From CBDAQA01 sp965198865 (GTDB taxonomy: Bacteria; Planctomycetota; Phycisphaerae; Tepidisphaerales; Tepidisphaeraceae): a DNA stretch of 64,000 nucleotides. This document shows, one piece after another, positions 19,005 to 26,915 of this stretch. The position numbers and the translations under genes are program-made. The first letter of the stretch is position 1; every line of letters starts with the position of its first letter. The stretch covers positions 496,001 through 560,000 of the forward strand of contig CBDAQA010000025.1 of NCBI GenBank assembly GCA_965198865.1. The letters run 5' to 3'. Below the pieces are notes generated by a model. That model searched no databases and was not told where the DNA came from. It saw nothing but the letters and a program-made list of their open reading frames with translations.

Positions 19005-19616
19005 CGCGGCGGCGATCGGCATCACGTCGAACCCGCGGGGCAGTTGCTGCGCCGACCCGCGCAGCTGCCGCTCGGCACTGTGGACCGCGGCGAACGTTGT
19101 CCGCCACGGGACGTACCGCGTGCCGGATCGGTTCATCCGACAGTCGGCGGCCGTCCAGGCTCGGACCGAGTGCTCGGTGTCACCGTCGATGGCCACCAGC
19201 AACGTGGGCGTGTCGTCGAACCACCTCGGCCGCGCCGCCCGATCACCGGCGGAACGAACCAGCTCCGCGTACTGGTCGGCCACGTCACCCGCGGCAATCA
19301 CCCTGACGAACACGTGCGCGGGCCCCTCCGCCCACCGCGCGATGTTCCGCTCGACCAGCGCGTATCCCCCATCCCCGAGGTACCGGAAGAGGCGCAGCGA
19401 CAGCGGCGACAGGCGAACGGTGCCCTGACCGCGCGGCGCCGGCGACTGGAGCCACTCGATCGATGCCCCGTCGCCGGCGGTCGGGCCGACCAGCGCGATG
19501 CGGAACCACAGGTGGTCCTCGCCGTCGTGCAGGCCGCAGTTTGACCGCGTGCAGACCGGCGGCTCGAAGCCCATGGCCGCCAGATTGGCGACCGTCTCCG
19601 CGACGACGTCCGTCAC
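18987..19616 (-). CDS. Hypothetical protein
   Basis: A 209-residue protein with normal composition and no recognised domain. It carries three cysteines, two near the N-terminus (PPVCTRSNCGLHDGED, possible metal site) and one in TAADCR, and mixed alpha/beta character. It converges on pabB and overlaps its last 18 bp. The start is GTG at 19616 (TDVVAETVANLAAMGF). It is the longest sensible frame in the region and codon positions look like those of neighbours, so it is probably real. Function unknown. Confidence 0.6.
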   Translation of the reverse strand: MTDVVAETVANLAAMGFEPPVCTRSNCGLHDGEDHLWFRIALVGPTAGDGASIEWLQSPAPRGQGTVRLSPLSLRLFRYLGDGGYALVERNIARWAEGPAHVFVRVIAAGDVADQYAELVRSAGDRAARPRWFDDTPTLLVAIDGDTEHSVRAWTAADCRMNRSGTRYVPWRTTFAAVHSAERQLRGSAQQLPRGFDVMPIAAASGPDA

Positions 19617-19800
19617 CTCGCCCGCCCACGGCCGAGACGATGATGAGGATCCAGATGAAAATGAACGACATTCGACAGCCCCCGCGTGGACGGAACGGCC
19701 TCTCCTTCCGAACTCGCGGCCGACCGTAGAAGGACGATTAGGGGCTCAGCGATTCCTTTTGAACTAGCAGCACAACAAAGCATCAGTACAACACGGGCGT

Positions 19801-20901
19801 ATGCTGTTGCGCGACCTCACCGCCGCTCTGGACCGCATCGCCCCGCCGCAGTTCGCCGAGGCGTGGGACAACGTCGGCCTGCTCACCGGCGACCCGGCGC
19901 AGCCGGTCACGCGGGCCATGTTGACGATCGACTATACCGCCGCCGTGGCGGCCGAGGCGCGCGACGAGCGGTGCGATGCCGTCATCGCCTACCACCCGCC
20001 GATCTTCTCCGCGGTGAAGCGGATCACCGGGGACGGGCCGATGGCGCTGGTACACGATGCGATCCGCCGGGGCGTGGCGATCTACTCGCCGCACACGGCG
20101 CTGGACGTGGCCGACGGCGGGACGAACGACGTGCTGGCCGACGCCGTGGGGCTGGGGGACGATCGCCGGCCGTTGCGGGGCTCGGCCGCCACGGCAACCG
20201 AGTACAAGCTGGTCACGTTCGCGCCGGGCGACGCGCTGGAGCCGATCAGCGACGCCCTGTTCGCCGCGGGGGCGGGGCGCATCGGCAACTACACGGCGTG
20301 CAGCTTCCGGTCGCCCGGCACGGGGACGTTCTTCGGCCAGGCCGGCGCCGCGCCGACGGTGGGCATCGCCGGTCGGATGGAGACGGCCGACGAGGTGCGG
20401 CTGGAGATGGTCGTGCCCATCCGCCGCGTGGAGGCCGTGCTGCGGGCCCTTCGCGAGAACCACCCGTACGAGGAGCCGGCGTACGACCTGACCGTCCTGG
20501 CCGCCCCGCCGCCCCTGCGGGGAATCGGGCGAGTCGGGTCGGTGGCCGAGGTGGCGGCGATCGAGATCGTGGAGCGCGTCAAGCGAGAGCTAACGCTCCC
20601 GTCGCTGCTGGTGGCCGGCGACATGTCGCGGCCCGTCCGGACGATCGCGATGTGCGCCGGCGCGGGCGGCGACCTGTTGGACGGCGCGATCAGCGCCGGT
20701 GCCGACCTGTACCTCACCGGCGAGCTGCGGCACCACGACGTGCTGCGGGCCGCGTCGGCGGGGCTTGCGGTGATCTGCACGCTGCACACCAACAGCGAGC
20801 GGCCCGCGCTCAGGCGGCTGCGGGATCGGTTGGAGCGGGAGGCGCCGGGTCCGGACTACCTGCTGAGCCGGACCGATCGGGATCCGCTGGCGATTCGATA
20901 G
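19801..20901 (+). CDS. Nif3-like dinuclear metal centre protein
   Basis: A 366-residue member of the Nif3/YqfO (DUF34) family, hexameric proteins with a two-metal site whose physiological substrate is unresolved; often labelled GTP cyclohydrolase I type 2. Metal-ligand regions are visible: AYHPPIF, YSPHTALD and near the C-terminus TGELRHHDVLRA with a final HTNSE. The extra middle portion (about residues 135-235, with ENHPYEEPAYDL) is the CutA-like insert of the long YqfO form. The ATG at 19801 starts directly at the conserved LRDLTAALDRIAPP helix. The 3' end overlaps the convergent CHAD gene by 92 bp. Confidence 0.9.
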   Translation: MLLRDLTAALDRIAPPQFAEAWDNVGLLTGDPAQPVTRAMLTIDYTAAVAAEARDERCDAVIAYHPPIFSAVKRITGDGPMALVHDAIRRGVAIYSPHTALDVADGGTNDVLADAVGLGDDRRPLRGSAATATEYKLVTFAPGDALEPISDALFAAGAGRIGNYTACSFRSPGTGTFFGQAGAAPTVGIAGRMETADEVRLEMVVPIRRVEAVLRALRENHPYEEPAYDLTVLAAPPPLRGIGRVGSVAEVAAIEIVERVKRELTLPSLLVAGDMSRPVRTIAMCAGAGGDLLDGAISAGADLYLTGELRHHDVLRAASAGLAVICTLHTNSERPALRRLRDRLEREAPGPDYLLSRTDRDPLAIR

Positions 20902-21790
20902 CTCCCTGGCGCACGATGGGGAACGTGGCGCGAATGGTGTCGACCAGCCCGCCCCCCCGCTTGCGCCACAGGTCGCTGAACGCCGACAGGTGTCGCACCG
21001 ATCGCTGGACCGAGGCGCGGGCCACGTCCAGCACGGCCAGGTGGACGACCGGATCGTGGTACGCCAGCCCCGCGTCCAGCGCCGCCCGCGTGGCATGGTC
21101 GGCCAGGACGACCCTGTCGTGCCAGGCCCCCAGCGCATCCTGCATCCGCTTGAACGCCTTCGCCACGCCGCCCGGCAGCGGGTGGCCGCTGGCGACGGCC
21201 ATCTCCAGCGTGTAGCGCAGCGCCTTGCCGGCGATCCGCAACTCGTGCGGATCGTTGGCCGCCGGGTCGCCGGTTGTGACGCCGTCCGCGTGTTCGATGA
21301 AGGCGTCGAGCTGCAGGTGGACCGAGTTGGCCAGCAGCCCGTCGACGGCGTCGCCCGCCTCGACCCACTCCTGCCGCACCGCCCACCAGTTGCCGAGCTT
21401 GGCCAGCACCCTGGTCGGGTGCAGCTTCTGGGTCGTGCGCTTTCGCTGATCGTCGCGAGCCTCGGTCAACCGCTGCCGGAGCCAGTCGACGCCGGGGCCG
21501 CTCTGGGGCGCATCGAGGTGGCCGAGCATCACGTCCATGTCGCGCACCGGCCCGAGTTGCCTGCGCAGCTTGCGGAGCGTCCTCTCCAACGGCTTGCGGT
21601 GCGCCTTGGACAGGACTGGCCGCACCACGTCCAGCGCCGCCCGCAGCCGCCGCGTCGCCACCCGGCTCTTGTGCACCGCCTCCGCGTCCCACGACTTCAC
21701 CGTCTCGGGCAGTTGGTTCCGCAGCGTTTCCACCCAGGCATCGGCATAGGCGATGGACGGCACTTCGGCGGGATCCGATGGCTTCGACAT
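20810..21790 (-). CDS. CHAD domain protein
   Basis: A 326-residue all-helical CHAD protein. The family binds inorganic polyphosphate through conserved His and basic residues. Characteristic blocks are VHKSRVATRRLRAALDVVRP near residue 40, LRKLRRQLGPVRDMDVMLGHL, and in the second half DPHELRIAGKALRYTLEM followed by KRMQDALGAWHDRVVLADH. No CYTH domain is fused, unlike many relatives. The C-terminal tail is Pro/Ala/Asp-rich and lies in the overlap with the convergent Nif3-like gene. Start ATG at 21790. Confidence 0.9.
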   Translation of the reverse strand: MSKPSDPAEVPSIAYADAWVETLRNQLPETVKSWDAEAVHKSRVATRRLRAALDVVRPVLSKAHRKPLERTLRKLRRQLGPVRDMDVMLGHLDAPQSGPGVDWLRQRLTEARDDQRKRTTQKLHPTRVLAKLGNWWAVRQEWVEAGDAVDGLLANSVHLQLDAFIEHADGVTTGDPAANDPHELRIAGKALRYTLEMAVASGHPLPGGVAKAFKRMQDALGAWHDRVVLADHATRAALDAGLAYHDPVVHLAVLDVARASVQRSVRHLSAFSDLWRKRGGGLVDTIRATFPIVRQGAIESPADPDRSGSAGSPDPAPPAPTDPAAA

Positions 21791-21869
21791 GCCCGCATCG
21801 TAAGACGCCGACCCTCCGGCTCAAGTCGGCCGCGTGTCCTCGGGCGACGGCGGGCGGTAGGCTGGCCGC

Positions 21870-22685
21870 ATGGTGCCTCGCATCGCAATGGCTGTCGGCC
21901 TGCTGATCTGCGCCGGCTGCTACCACGACGCCACGCCGGCGGAGATGGCGGCGTCGATCCGGCAAACCCTGCCCGCTGGCGAGCGGCAACGCTCGCTGAC
22001 CACGGCGGTCACCCGCGGGACGGCGCTGCTGATCACCGCCCCCGGCCTGGCGGCGGTCCACCCCGGCGCGGGCCAGGCCGGGTTCGACCTGCACGCGGAG
22101 CCGGGCAAGGGCGCGACCTGTGGCTGCGCGGTGGCGGTCGACCGCCGGGGCTATCTCGCCACGGCCGCGCACCTGGTGGGGCCCGACCCGATCTTGCTGG
22201 TCATGATCGGTGACGGCGGGCGGGCGACGCTCCGCCCCGCTCGCGTCGTGTACCGGGGCGACGCCGACTTCGACTTCGCGCTGCTCAACGTGCCGGGGCC
22301 GCTCGCGACCGCCTTCACGTGGTCCCCGACCGACGCGCTCGGCGTCGGCACGGTGCTGGTGGCGGCGGGTCCCAACTTGTCGGCCGTCGCGGGGACGGCC
22401 CGGTTCCAGATCGAGGCGGCTGCCGGTCGATTGGTCGAGGTCACCCAAGCGACGCCGACCGATGCATGCCCTGGCTACCGGAAGGTGTTCGGCTCGCTGC
22501 CCACGCATCACGGCGACAGCGGCGGGCCTTTGTTCACTTTGGATGGTCGGCTGGTCGCCATCCACTCCGCCGGGCGCAGCCCGTGGCTGGGTGACGATTG
22601 GCGAAGCCTCGCGATCCGGCCCGATGACGCCTGGCTCCGCGGCGTGATTGAGAACGACCAGCGGACGCTCGAATTAGCGCGGTGA
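21870..22685 (+). CDS. Trypsin-like serine protease lipoprotein
   Basis: A 271-residue exported protease. The signal sequence ends in a lipobox (LLICAGC, Cys about residue 16), so an outer-surface or membrane-tethered location is likely. The catalytic triad is recognisable: His in LATAAHLVG, Asp in DADFDFALLNV and Ser in HHGDSGGPLF. It resembles the S1 trypsin/HtrA-like fold without a PDZ domain. TAGGCT at 21858 lies 6 nt before the ATG. Substrate unknown; it is followed by hflX after 31 bp, but hflX has its own -10 element. Confidence 0.85.
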   Translation: MVPRIAMAVGLLICAGCYHDATPAEMAASIRQTLPAGERQRSLTTAVTRGTALLITAPGLAAVHPGAGQAGFDLHAEPGKGATCGCAVAVDRRGYLATAAHLVGPDPILLVMIGDGGRATLRPARVVYRGDADFDFALLNVPGPLATAFTWSPTDALGVGTVLVAAGPNLSAVAGTARFQIEAAAGRLVEVTQATPTDACPGYRKVFGSLPTHHGDSGGPLFTLDGRLVAIHSAGRSPWLGDDWRSLAIRPDDAWLRGVIENDQRTLELAR

Positions 22686-22698
22686 GGCGGCGCGACGC

Positions 22699-22704
22699 TA
22701 CAAT
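22699..22704 (+). promoter_or_regulatory. -10 element of hflX
   Basis: TACAAT at 22699-22704, 12 nt before the hflX ATG. The -35 is poor (TTAGCG at 22674, 19-nt spacer). The distance implies a leader of only a few bases. Confidence 0.5.
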
Positions 22705-22716
22705 GCCCCCACGATC

Positions 22717-24069
22717 ATGGAAGTCAGACGCACAGAACTTTCGGTGAAGCAGGAACGGGCCGTGCTGGTGGGGGTGATCCTGCCCGACTCGACCGCGGAC
22801 CCGCGCGACCCGTTGGGGGAACTCAGCTCGCTGGCCAAGACGGCCGGGGCCAAGGTGGTCGGGCGGATCATCCAGCGCCGGCACCGGCTGGACCCGGGCA
22901 GCTACATCGGCAGTGGCAAGGCGGAGGAGGTCGCCCAGCTCGCGGTGAGCGAGGGGGCCGAGGTGATCATCTTCGACAACGACCTGTCGCCGTCGCAGAT
23001 CGGGTCGCTGGAGAAGATCATCAACGAGGCGGCCGGCCGGAAGTACGGCGAGGGCATCAAGGTGCTCGACCGCTCGGAGCTGATCCTCGACATCTTCGCC
23101 ACCCGCGCCCAGACGTACGAGGCGAAGCTGCAGGTGGAGCTGGCGCAGATGCAGTACACCTACCCGCGGCTGGCCAAGATGTGGGGCCACCTGGAGCGCA
23201 TCGCCAGCGGGGCGGGAGGCGGCATGGGCATCGGTACGCGCGGCCCCGGCGAGACGCAGCTGGAGACCGACCGTCGACTGGTCCGCAAGCGCGTGTCCGA
23301 CCTGAAGGCCGACATCAGCAAGATCCAGGACCGCAAGACCCGGCTGGTGGCCCATCGCACGCAGGAGCACTTCACGGTGTGCATCGTCGGCTACACCAAC
23401 GCCGGCAAGAGCACGCTGTTCAACACGCTGACCAGCGCCGGCACCTATGCCGACGACAAGCTGTTCGCCACGCTGGACACCAAGACCCGCGCCTGGAAGC
23501 TGGAGCGCGGGACCGAGCCGCTGTTGAGCGACACGGTCGGCTTCGTTCGCGACCTGCCGCACGGGCTGGTCGCCAGCTTCCGTGCAACGCTGGAGGAGGC
23601 CGTCCACGCGGACCTGCTGCTGCACGTGCTGGACGTCGGCCATCCCCACGTGCAGCAGCAGTACGAGTCGGTCCACCAGGTGTTGGGCGAGATCGGCGTC
23701 AAGGACAAGCCCGAGATCCTGCTGCTGAACAAGACCGACACGTCCGAGGGCGAGGCGGCATTCCCCTTCTGGCGCGCGCTGGTCGCCGGCTCGATCCCCA
23801 TCAGCGCCCGCACCGGGGCCGGCCTGGCCGAGCTGGCCGAGGCGGTGTACCACCACGTGCTGGGCCAGCAGGTGCGCGTCGACCTGGCCGCCGACTTGAC
23901 CGACGGCCGGGTGCTGGCCTACATCGAGTCGCACACGCGCGTCGAGGAACGGCAGTTCAACGACGGCCGAGCGCAGATCACGGCCATCATGGGGAAGAAG
24001 ACGCTGGCCGAGCTGTCGCACTACGCCAAGGTGGAAGTGCTGAAGGTGGAGCCGGCCGACGCACGATGA
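22717..24069 (+). CDS. hflX: GTPase HflX
   Basis: Ribosome-associated GTPase of 450 residues that in other bacteria splits stalled ribosomes under heat stress. The N-terminal HflX domain contains PGSYIGSGKAEEV and DNDLSPSQ; the linker has the diagnostic GTRGPGETQLETDRR. G-motifs follow: G1 GYTNAGKST, G3 DTVGFVRDLP, G4 NKTD, G5-like SARTG. A complete C-terminal extension is present. The downstream small lipoprotein begins 30 bp later. Confidence 0.96.
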   Translation: MEVRRTELSVKQERAVLVGVILPDSTADPRDPLGELSSLAKTAGAKVVGRIIQRRHRLDPGSYIGSGKAEEVAQLAVSEGAEVIIFDNDLSPSQIGSLEKIINEAAGRKYGEGIKVLDRSELILDIFATRAQTYEAKLQVELAQMQYTYPRLAKMWGHLERIASGAGGGMGIGTRGPGETQLETDRRLVRKRVSDLKADISKIQDRKTRLVAHRTQEHFTVCIVGYTNAGKSTLFNTLTSAGTYADDKLFATLDTKTRAWKLERGTEPLLSDTVGFVRDLPHGLVASFRATLEEAVHADLLLHVLDVGHPHVQQQYESVHQVLGEIGVKDKPEILLLNKTDTSEGEAAFPFWRALVAGSIPISARTGAGLAELAEAVYHHVLGQQVRVDLAADLTDGRVLAYIESHTRVEERQFNDGRAQITAIMGKKTLAELSHYAKVEVLKVEPADAR

Positions 24070-24099
24070 ACAGAAGTGGGTTGCCCGCAGGAAACAACC

Positions 24100-24303
24100 A
24101 TGAAGAAGACGCTCACCATTGCGTTGATGTCGGTCGGCCTGTTCGCGGTCGGCTGCGCCGACCACAGCGAGGACTTCCAGTCCCCCCCGCTCGACATGGC
24201 GCCCGCCCAGGCCGGCCCCCCGGCACCCCAGCAGGTGACGCCCGCCACGACGCTGCCCTCGACGATGGCCCCGCCGACCACGATGCCGGCCGGCCACCCC
24301 TGA
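24100..24303 (+). CDS. Small proline-rich lipoprotein
   Basis: A 67-residue protein: Lys-Lys, a hydrophobic core and the lipobox LFAVGC (Cys about 17), followed by a short Pro/Thr/Ala-rich mature part. The ATG at 24100 is preferred over an upstream in-frame ATG at 24076 because the signal peptide starts there and AGGA lies just upstream. It follows hflX by 30 bp. Function unknown. Confidence 0.7.
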   Translation: MKKTLTIALMSVGLFAVGCADHSEDFQSPPLDMAPAQAGPPAPQQVTPATTLPSTMAPPTTMPAGHP

Positions 24304-24307
24304 TGGC

Positions 24308-24646
24308 TCACGCCCGGGGATAGACGACCACGTGCCGCAGCCGACCCGCGTCGTCGAACTCGGCGACGTGAACGCCCTTCGCCCCATTCGCGGGTTCGAC
24401 GTGCCACTCGGCCACCACGTGCTGACCGCCCACGGTGACGCGATCGACCACCAATTGTTGACCCTTGGCGCGGACGCTGTCGCACAGTCGCACCATGCAC
24501 GCGCGGACGGCCTGGTACCCAGTGGCAGCCGGCCCGGTCGTCGGGTTGTCGTAGGTGCCACCCGGGTTCCAGACCGCCATGATCGCGTCCGGGTCGTAAC
24601 CGTTCACGCCGGCAAACGCCGTTCGCATCGTCGCCTCAAGGGACAT
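24308..24646 (-). CDS. NTF2/SnoaL-like protein
   Basis: A 112-residue protein with the cone-shaped NTF2-like fold pattern: an N-terminal helix (AFAGVNGYDPDAIMAVW), TYDNPTTGPAATGYQAV, then strands RVTVGGQHVVAEWHVE and KGVHVAEFDDAGRLRHVVVYPRA. Such proteins are small enzymes or ligand-binding proteins; no specific substrate can be assigned. The ATG at 24646 is chosen because GGAGG stands 5 nt upstream; a TTG 12 nt earlier overlaps that site. It converges tail-to-tail with the small lipoprotein gene, 4 nt apart. Confidence 0.75.
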   Translation of the reverse strand: MSLEATMRTAFAGVNGYDPDAIMAVWNPGGTYDNPTTGPAATGYQAVRACMVRLCDSVRAKGQQLVVDRVTVGGQHVVAEWHVEPANGAKGVHVAEFDDAGRLRHVVVYPRA

Positions 24647-24688
24647 GGGAACCTCCAAAGGTCACGTCGGCGATCCGTGAGACGATTC

Positions 24689-24752
24689 GGGACGAAATGG
24701 GACGCTTTCTGGTCCGTCTCAAGGTGCCCAATTCAGAGCCAACTGCTTGCTG
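24689..24752 (-). repeat. Dispersed repeat copy 2 (TTTCGTCCC words)
   Basis: On the minus strand it starts CAGCAAGCAGTT and ends in CGTCCCATTTCGTCCC, matching the copy at 9927-10017. It occupies the gap between amn and the NTF2-like gene. Confidence 0.5.
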
Positions 24753-24840
24753 TCAATGCACATACGAGTGAGACAGAACATAAGACTGAGCCGGTGCCGT
24801 CTCACCGACCTCATCCGCAGTTTCGGTGCGGGCTCGACCG

Positions 24841-25611
24841 TCAGAACCGCAGGTGCTTCACCGAGTGGCCCTGGTCCCGCAGTTCCGCCAGCGAGTCGAT
24901 CCCCAGCTGCAGGTGCAGGTCGACGAAGTTCGCGTTGGACGCCCGGTCGCCCTTGGCGGTCTTGACGCCCTCGGGCGTCATGGGGCTGTCGCTGACCAGC
25001 AGCAGTGCGCCGCGGGGGATGTCGTTGGTGAAGCCGACCGTGAAGATGGTGGCCGTCTCCATGTCGATGGCGGTGGCGCGGATGCGAGCCAGGTACTGCT
25101 TGAACAGCTCATCGTGCTCCCACACCCGGCGGTTGGTGGTGTAGACCACGCCGGTGAAGTAGTCGTGCCCGCGGGCCTCGATGGTGGTGGCGACGGCCAT
25201 CTGCAACCGGAAGCTGGGGAGCGACGGCACCTCGGCCGGCACGTACAGCTCGCCGGTCCCCTCGCCGCGGATCGCGGCGATCGGCAGGATCAGGTCGCCC
25301 ACCTTCATGGTCGACTTCAGCGTGCCGCACTTGCCGAGGAACAGCACGGCCCGCGGCGAGACGGCCGTCAGCAGGTCCATGATGGTCGCCGCCATCGCCG
25401 AGCCCATGCCGAAGTTGACGATGGTGATGTTCTCGGCCGTCGCGGTCTGCATCGGACTGCCCCGGCCGAGCACGCGGACCTGAAACCGGTCGGCGAACGC
25501 CTCAACGTAATCGGTGAAGTTCGTCAGCAGGATGTACTTCCCGAACGACTTGAGCGACCGGTGCGTGTACCGCGGCAGCCAGTCGCGGACGATCTCCTGC
25601 TTGGTCTTCAT
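24841..25611 (-). CDS. amn: AMP nucleosidase (short form)
   Basis: Hydrolyses AMP to adenine and ribose 5-phosphate. The 256-residue length matches the short AMP nucleosidase form, a bare nucleoside phosphorylase fold without the extra N-terminal domain of E. coli Amn. Visible blocks: N-terminal MKTKQEIVRDWLPRYT, YILLTNFTDYVEAFA, FLGKCGTLK, the AIDMETATIF active-site region and LLVSDSPMTPEGVKT. Start ATG at 25611. It is followed downstream by the oppositely oriented dispersed repeat and upstream by a large inverted repeat. Confidence 0.88.
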   Translation of the reverse strand: MKTKQEIVRDWLPRYTHRSLKSFGKYILLTNFTDYVEAFADRFQVRVLGRGSPMQTATAENITIVNFGMGSAMAATIMDLLTAVSPRAVLFLGKCGTLKSTMKVGDLILPIAAIRGEGTGELYVPAEVPSLPSFRLQMAVATTIEARGHDYFTGVVYTTNRRVWEHDELFKQYLARIRATAIDMETATIFTVGFTNDIPRGALLLVSDSPMTPEGVKTAKGDRASNANFVDLHLQLGIDSLAELRDQGHSVKHLRF

Positions 25612-25656
25612 GGCGATGAGATTCTACCGGGCGCGCTTGTCGCGTGGGGGCGGCGG

Positions 25657-25850
25657 AAGAGTTGAACCACGAAGACACGAAGACACGAAGGCGCGAAGCT
25701 AGGACGAAGAAGAAGTGCAATTCGGGCAATACTGTTTCGGGGACTGCGGGACCGCAAGCACTCGCTTCCGGAGCGTTACCCCGATCTGGCAGTTTGTCTT
25801 CTTCGTCCGACCTTCGCGCCTTCGTGTCTTCGTGGTTCAAACCTCTTCAC
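25657..25850. repeat. CACGAAG-word inverted repeat, copy 1
   Basis: The left arm (about 25657-25714) and right arm (about 25799-25850) are near-perfect reverse complements of the pattern GAACCACGAAGACACGAAGG then CGCGAAG.T.GGACGAAGAAG; the left arm has one extra ACACGAAG unit. Spacer about 85 nt. It fills the gap between amn and the RRM gene terminator. A second element with the same word structure lies at 42824-43066. Frames through it give meaningless NHEDTK-like peptides. Confidence 0.85.
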
Positions 25851-25855
25851 GAACG

Positions 25856-25892
25856 AAAAAGGGACGGGGCCGAGTTGCCTCGGCCCCGTCCC
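25856..25892 (-). terminator. Intrinsic terminator of the RRM protein gene
   Basis: A perfect 14-bp stem GGGACGGGGCCGAG / CTCGGCCCCGTCCC (25861-25874 and 25879-25892) with a 4-nt loop. Read on the minus strand it is followed by TTTTT. It lies 42 nt past the stop of the RRM gene. Confidence 0.9.
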
Positions 25893-25934
25893 GGATTGCT
25901 GTGATAAGCCCCACGGCGAGCCGTGGGTCCGTGA

Positions 25935-26378
25935 TCAGTAGCGACGGCCACCGCCGCCGCTACCGCCACCGCTGGAGCGGCCGCCGCCGCCGCCACCACC
26001 GTAGCCGCCGCCGCCACCACCGCTGCTGCGGCCACCGCCACCGCCGTAGCCGCCACCACCACCACCGCTGGAGCGACCACCGCCGCCACCGCCGTAGCCA
26101 CCGCCGCCACCACCGGTGCGGGGACGATCCTCGCGCGGCTTGGCCTCGTTGACGGTGAGGGGACGGCCGCCGTACTCCTGGCCGTTCATGGCCGAGATGG
26201 CCGACGCGGCCTCGGCGTCGGAGCCCATCTGGACGAACCCGAAGCCCTTGCTTCGGCCCGTCTCGCGGTCCGAGATGATCTCGGCGCTCTCGACGGTGCC
26301 GTGCTGAGCGAACATTTCCTGCAGCGACGACGAGTCAACGTCGTAGCTGAGGTTACCAACGTATAGCTTCCTGCCCAT
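25935..26378 (-). CDS. Glycine-rich RRM RNA-binding protein
   Basis: A 147-residue protein: one RNA recognition motif (residues 4-82) and a Gly/Arg/Ser/Tyr tail. RNP2 is KLYVGNLS, RNP1 is KGFGFVQM; both keep the aromatic RNA-stacking residues. The tail has three to four GGGGGYGGGGGRSS-type repeats. Proteins of this layout occur in cyanobacteria and planctomycetes and are often cold-induced; that is family knowledge, not shown here. The start ATG at 26378 is preceded by AGGAG. A leader of unknown length lies upstream; the nearest gene beyond it is the insertion sequence from 26601. Confidence 0.93.
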   Translation of the reverse strand: MGRKLYVGNLSYDVDSSSLQEMFAQHGTVESAEIISDRETGRSKGFGFVQMGSDAEAASAISAMNGQEYGGRPLTVNEAKPREDRPRTGGGGGGYGGGGGGRSSGGGGGGYGGGGGRSSGGGGGGYGGGGGGGRSSGGGSGGGGRRY

Positions 26379-26663
26379 GTGAATCTCCTAGATTCTTCAG
26401 GCCAAAACCCGCGCTTTTACTTTCGGGGTCGGCGAAAGGGGCCTGCACTGTGGCCCAAAGGGTAGGAGATCAACTGAAGACTCAGCGGCGAGGGGGTGGT
26501 TAACCCGGATACCGGAGAACGGACAGCGTCGACTTACCGTGAATGACTGTGACACAAAGGGCGACGCGTGTCCAGCAAATTCCACTTTACAGCTTCGGCC
26601 GGGTGTAGCGCGCGATCTTGGCGGATTCGTGATAATGGCCGTCGGTCAATGATTGGAGGACCG

Positions 26664-26915
26664 ATGGACCTGAATGATCTGAGCGGGAACGAGCGGCTGG
26701 TCGCGGAGCAGTCGGTGCTGGCCTACCGGGCCATGGTGCGGGCCGGGTCGGCGGCCCCGCCGGGGCAGGGGATGGCGGCCCTGGAGGGGGTCGCGGTGGC
26801 CGACGGGTACGAATCGGTCCGCAAGATGGTCGAGCTGAGCGCCTCGGAGCACGCCGAGGCGCAAAAAGGGGGGCCTGCAGCCGGCCGTGCCCGTGCGCCG
26901 AGCCGGCGACGATGA
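26664..26915 (+). CDS. ISKra4 transposase, N-terminal frame (orfA)
   Basis: An 83-residue frame corresponding to the N-terminal helical part of ISKra4 transposases (AEQSVLAYRAMVRAGSAAPP, then ADGYESVRKMVELSASEHAE). GGAGGA lies 3 nt before the ATG at 26664. It ends in an out-of-register Arg-rich tail and its TGA overlaps the ATG of the next frame (ATGA). A run of five A and six G (26863-26873) precedes the end, where a -1 shift would join it to the catalytic frame. Confidence 0.75.
   Translation: MDLNDLSGNERLVAEQSVLAYRAMVRAGSAAPPGQGMAALEGVAVADGYESVRKMVELSASEHAEAQKGGPAAGRARAPSRRR
26863..26873 (+). promoter_or_regulatory. Possible -1 frameshift site in the IS transposase
   Basis: AAAAAGGGGGG, read CAA AAA GGG GGG in the first frame. 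A -1 slip here yields a continuous protein in which a Cys-rich stretch (ACSRPCPCAEPAT) is followed by RVERRYYASRGPCGC, recreating the zinc-ribbon-like N-terminus usual for this family. It could instead be a single-base indel in a homopolymer. Confidence 0.5.

Noticed and set aside
25644..25904. Short frames with NHEDTK/RRREARTKKK-type peptides
   Set aside because: They are translations of the CACGAAG-word inverted repeat, not genes.
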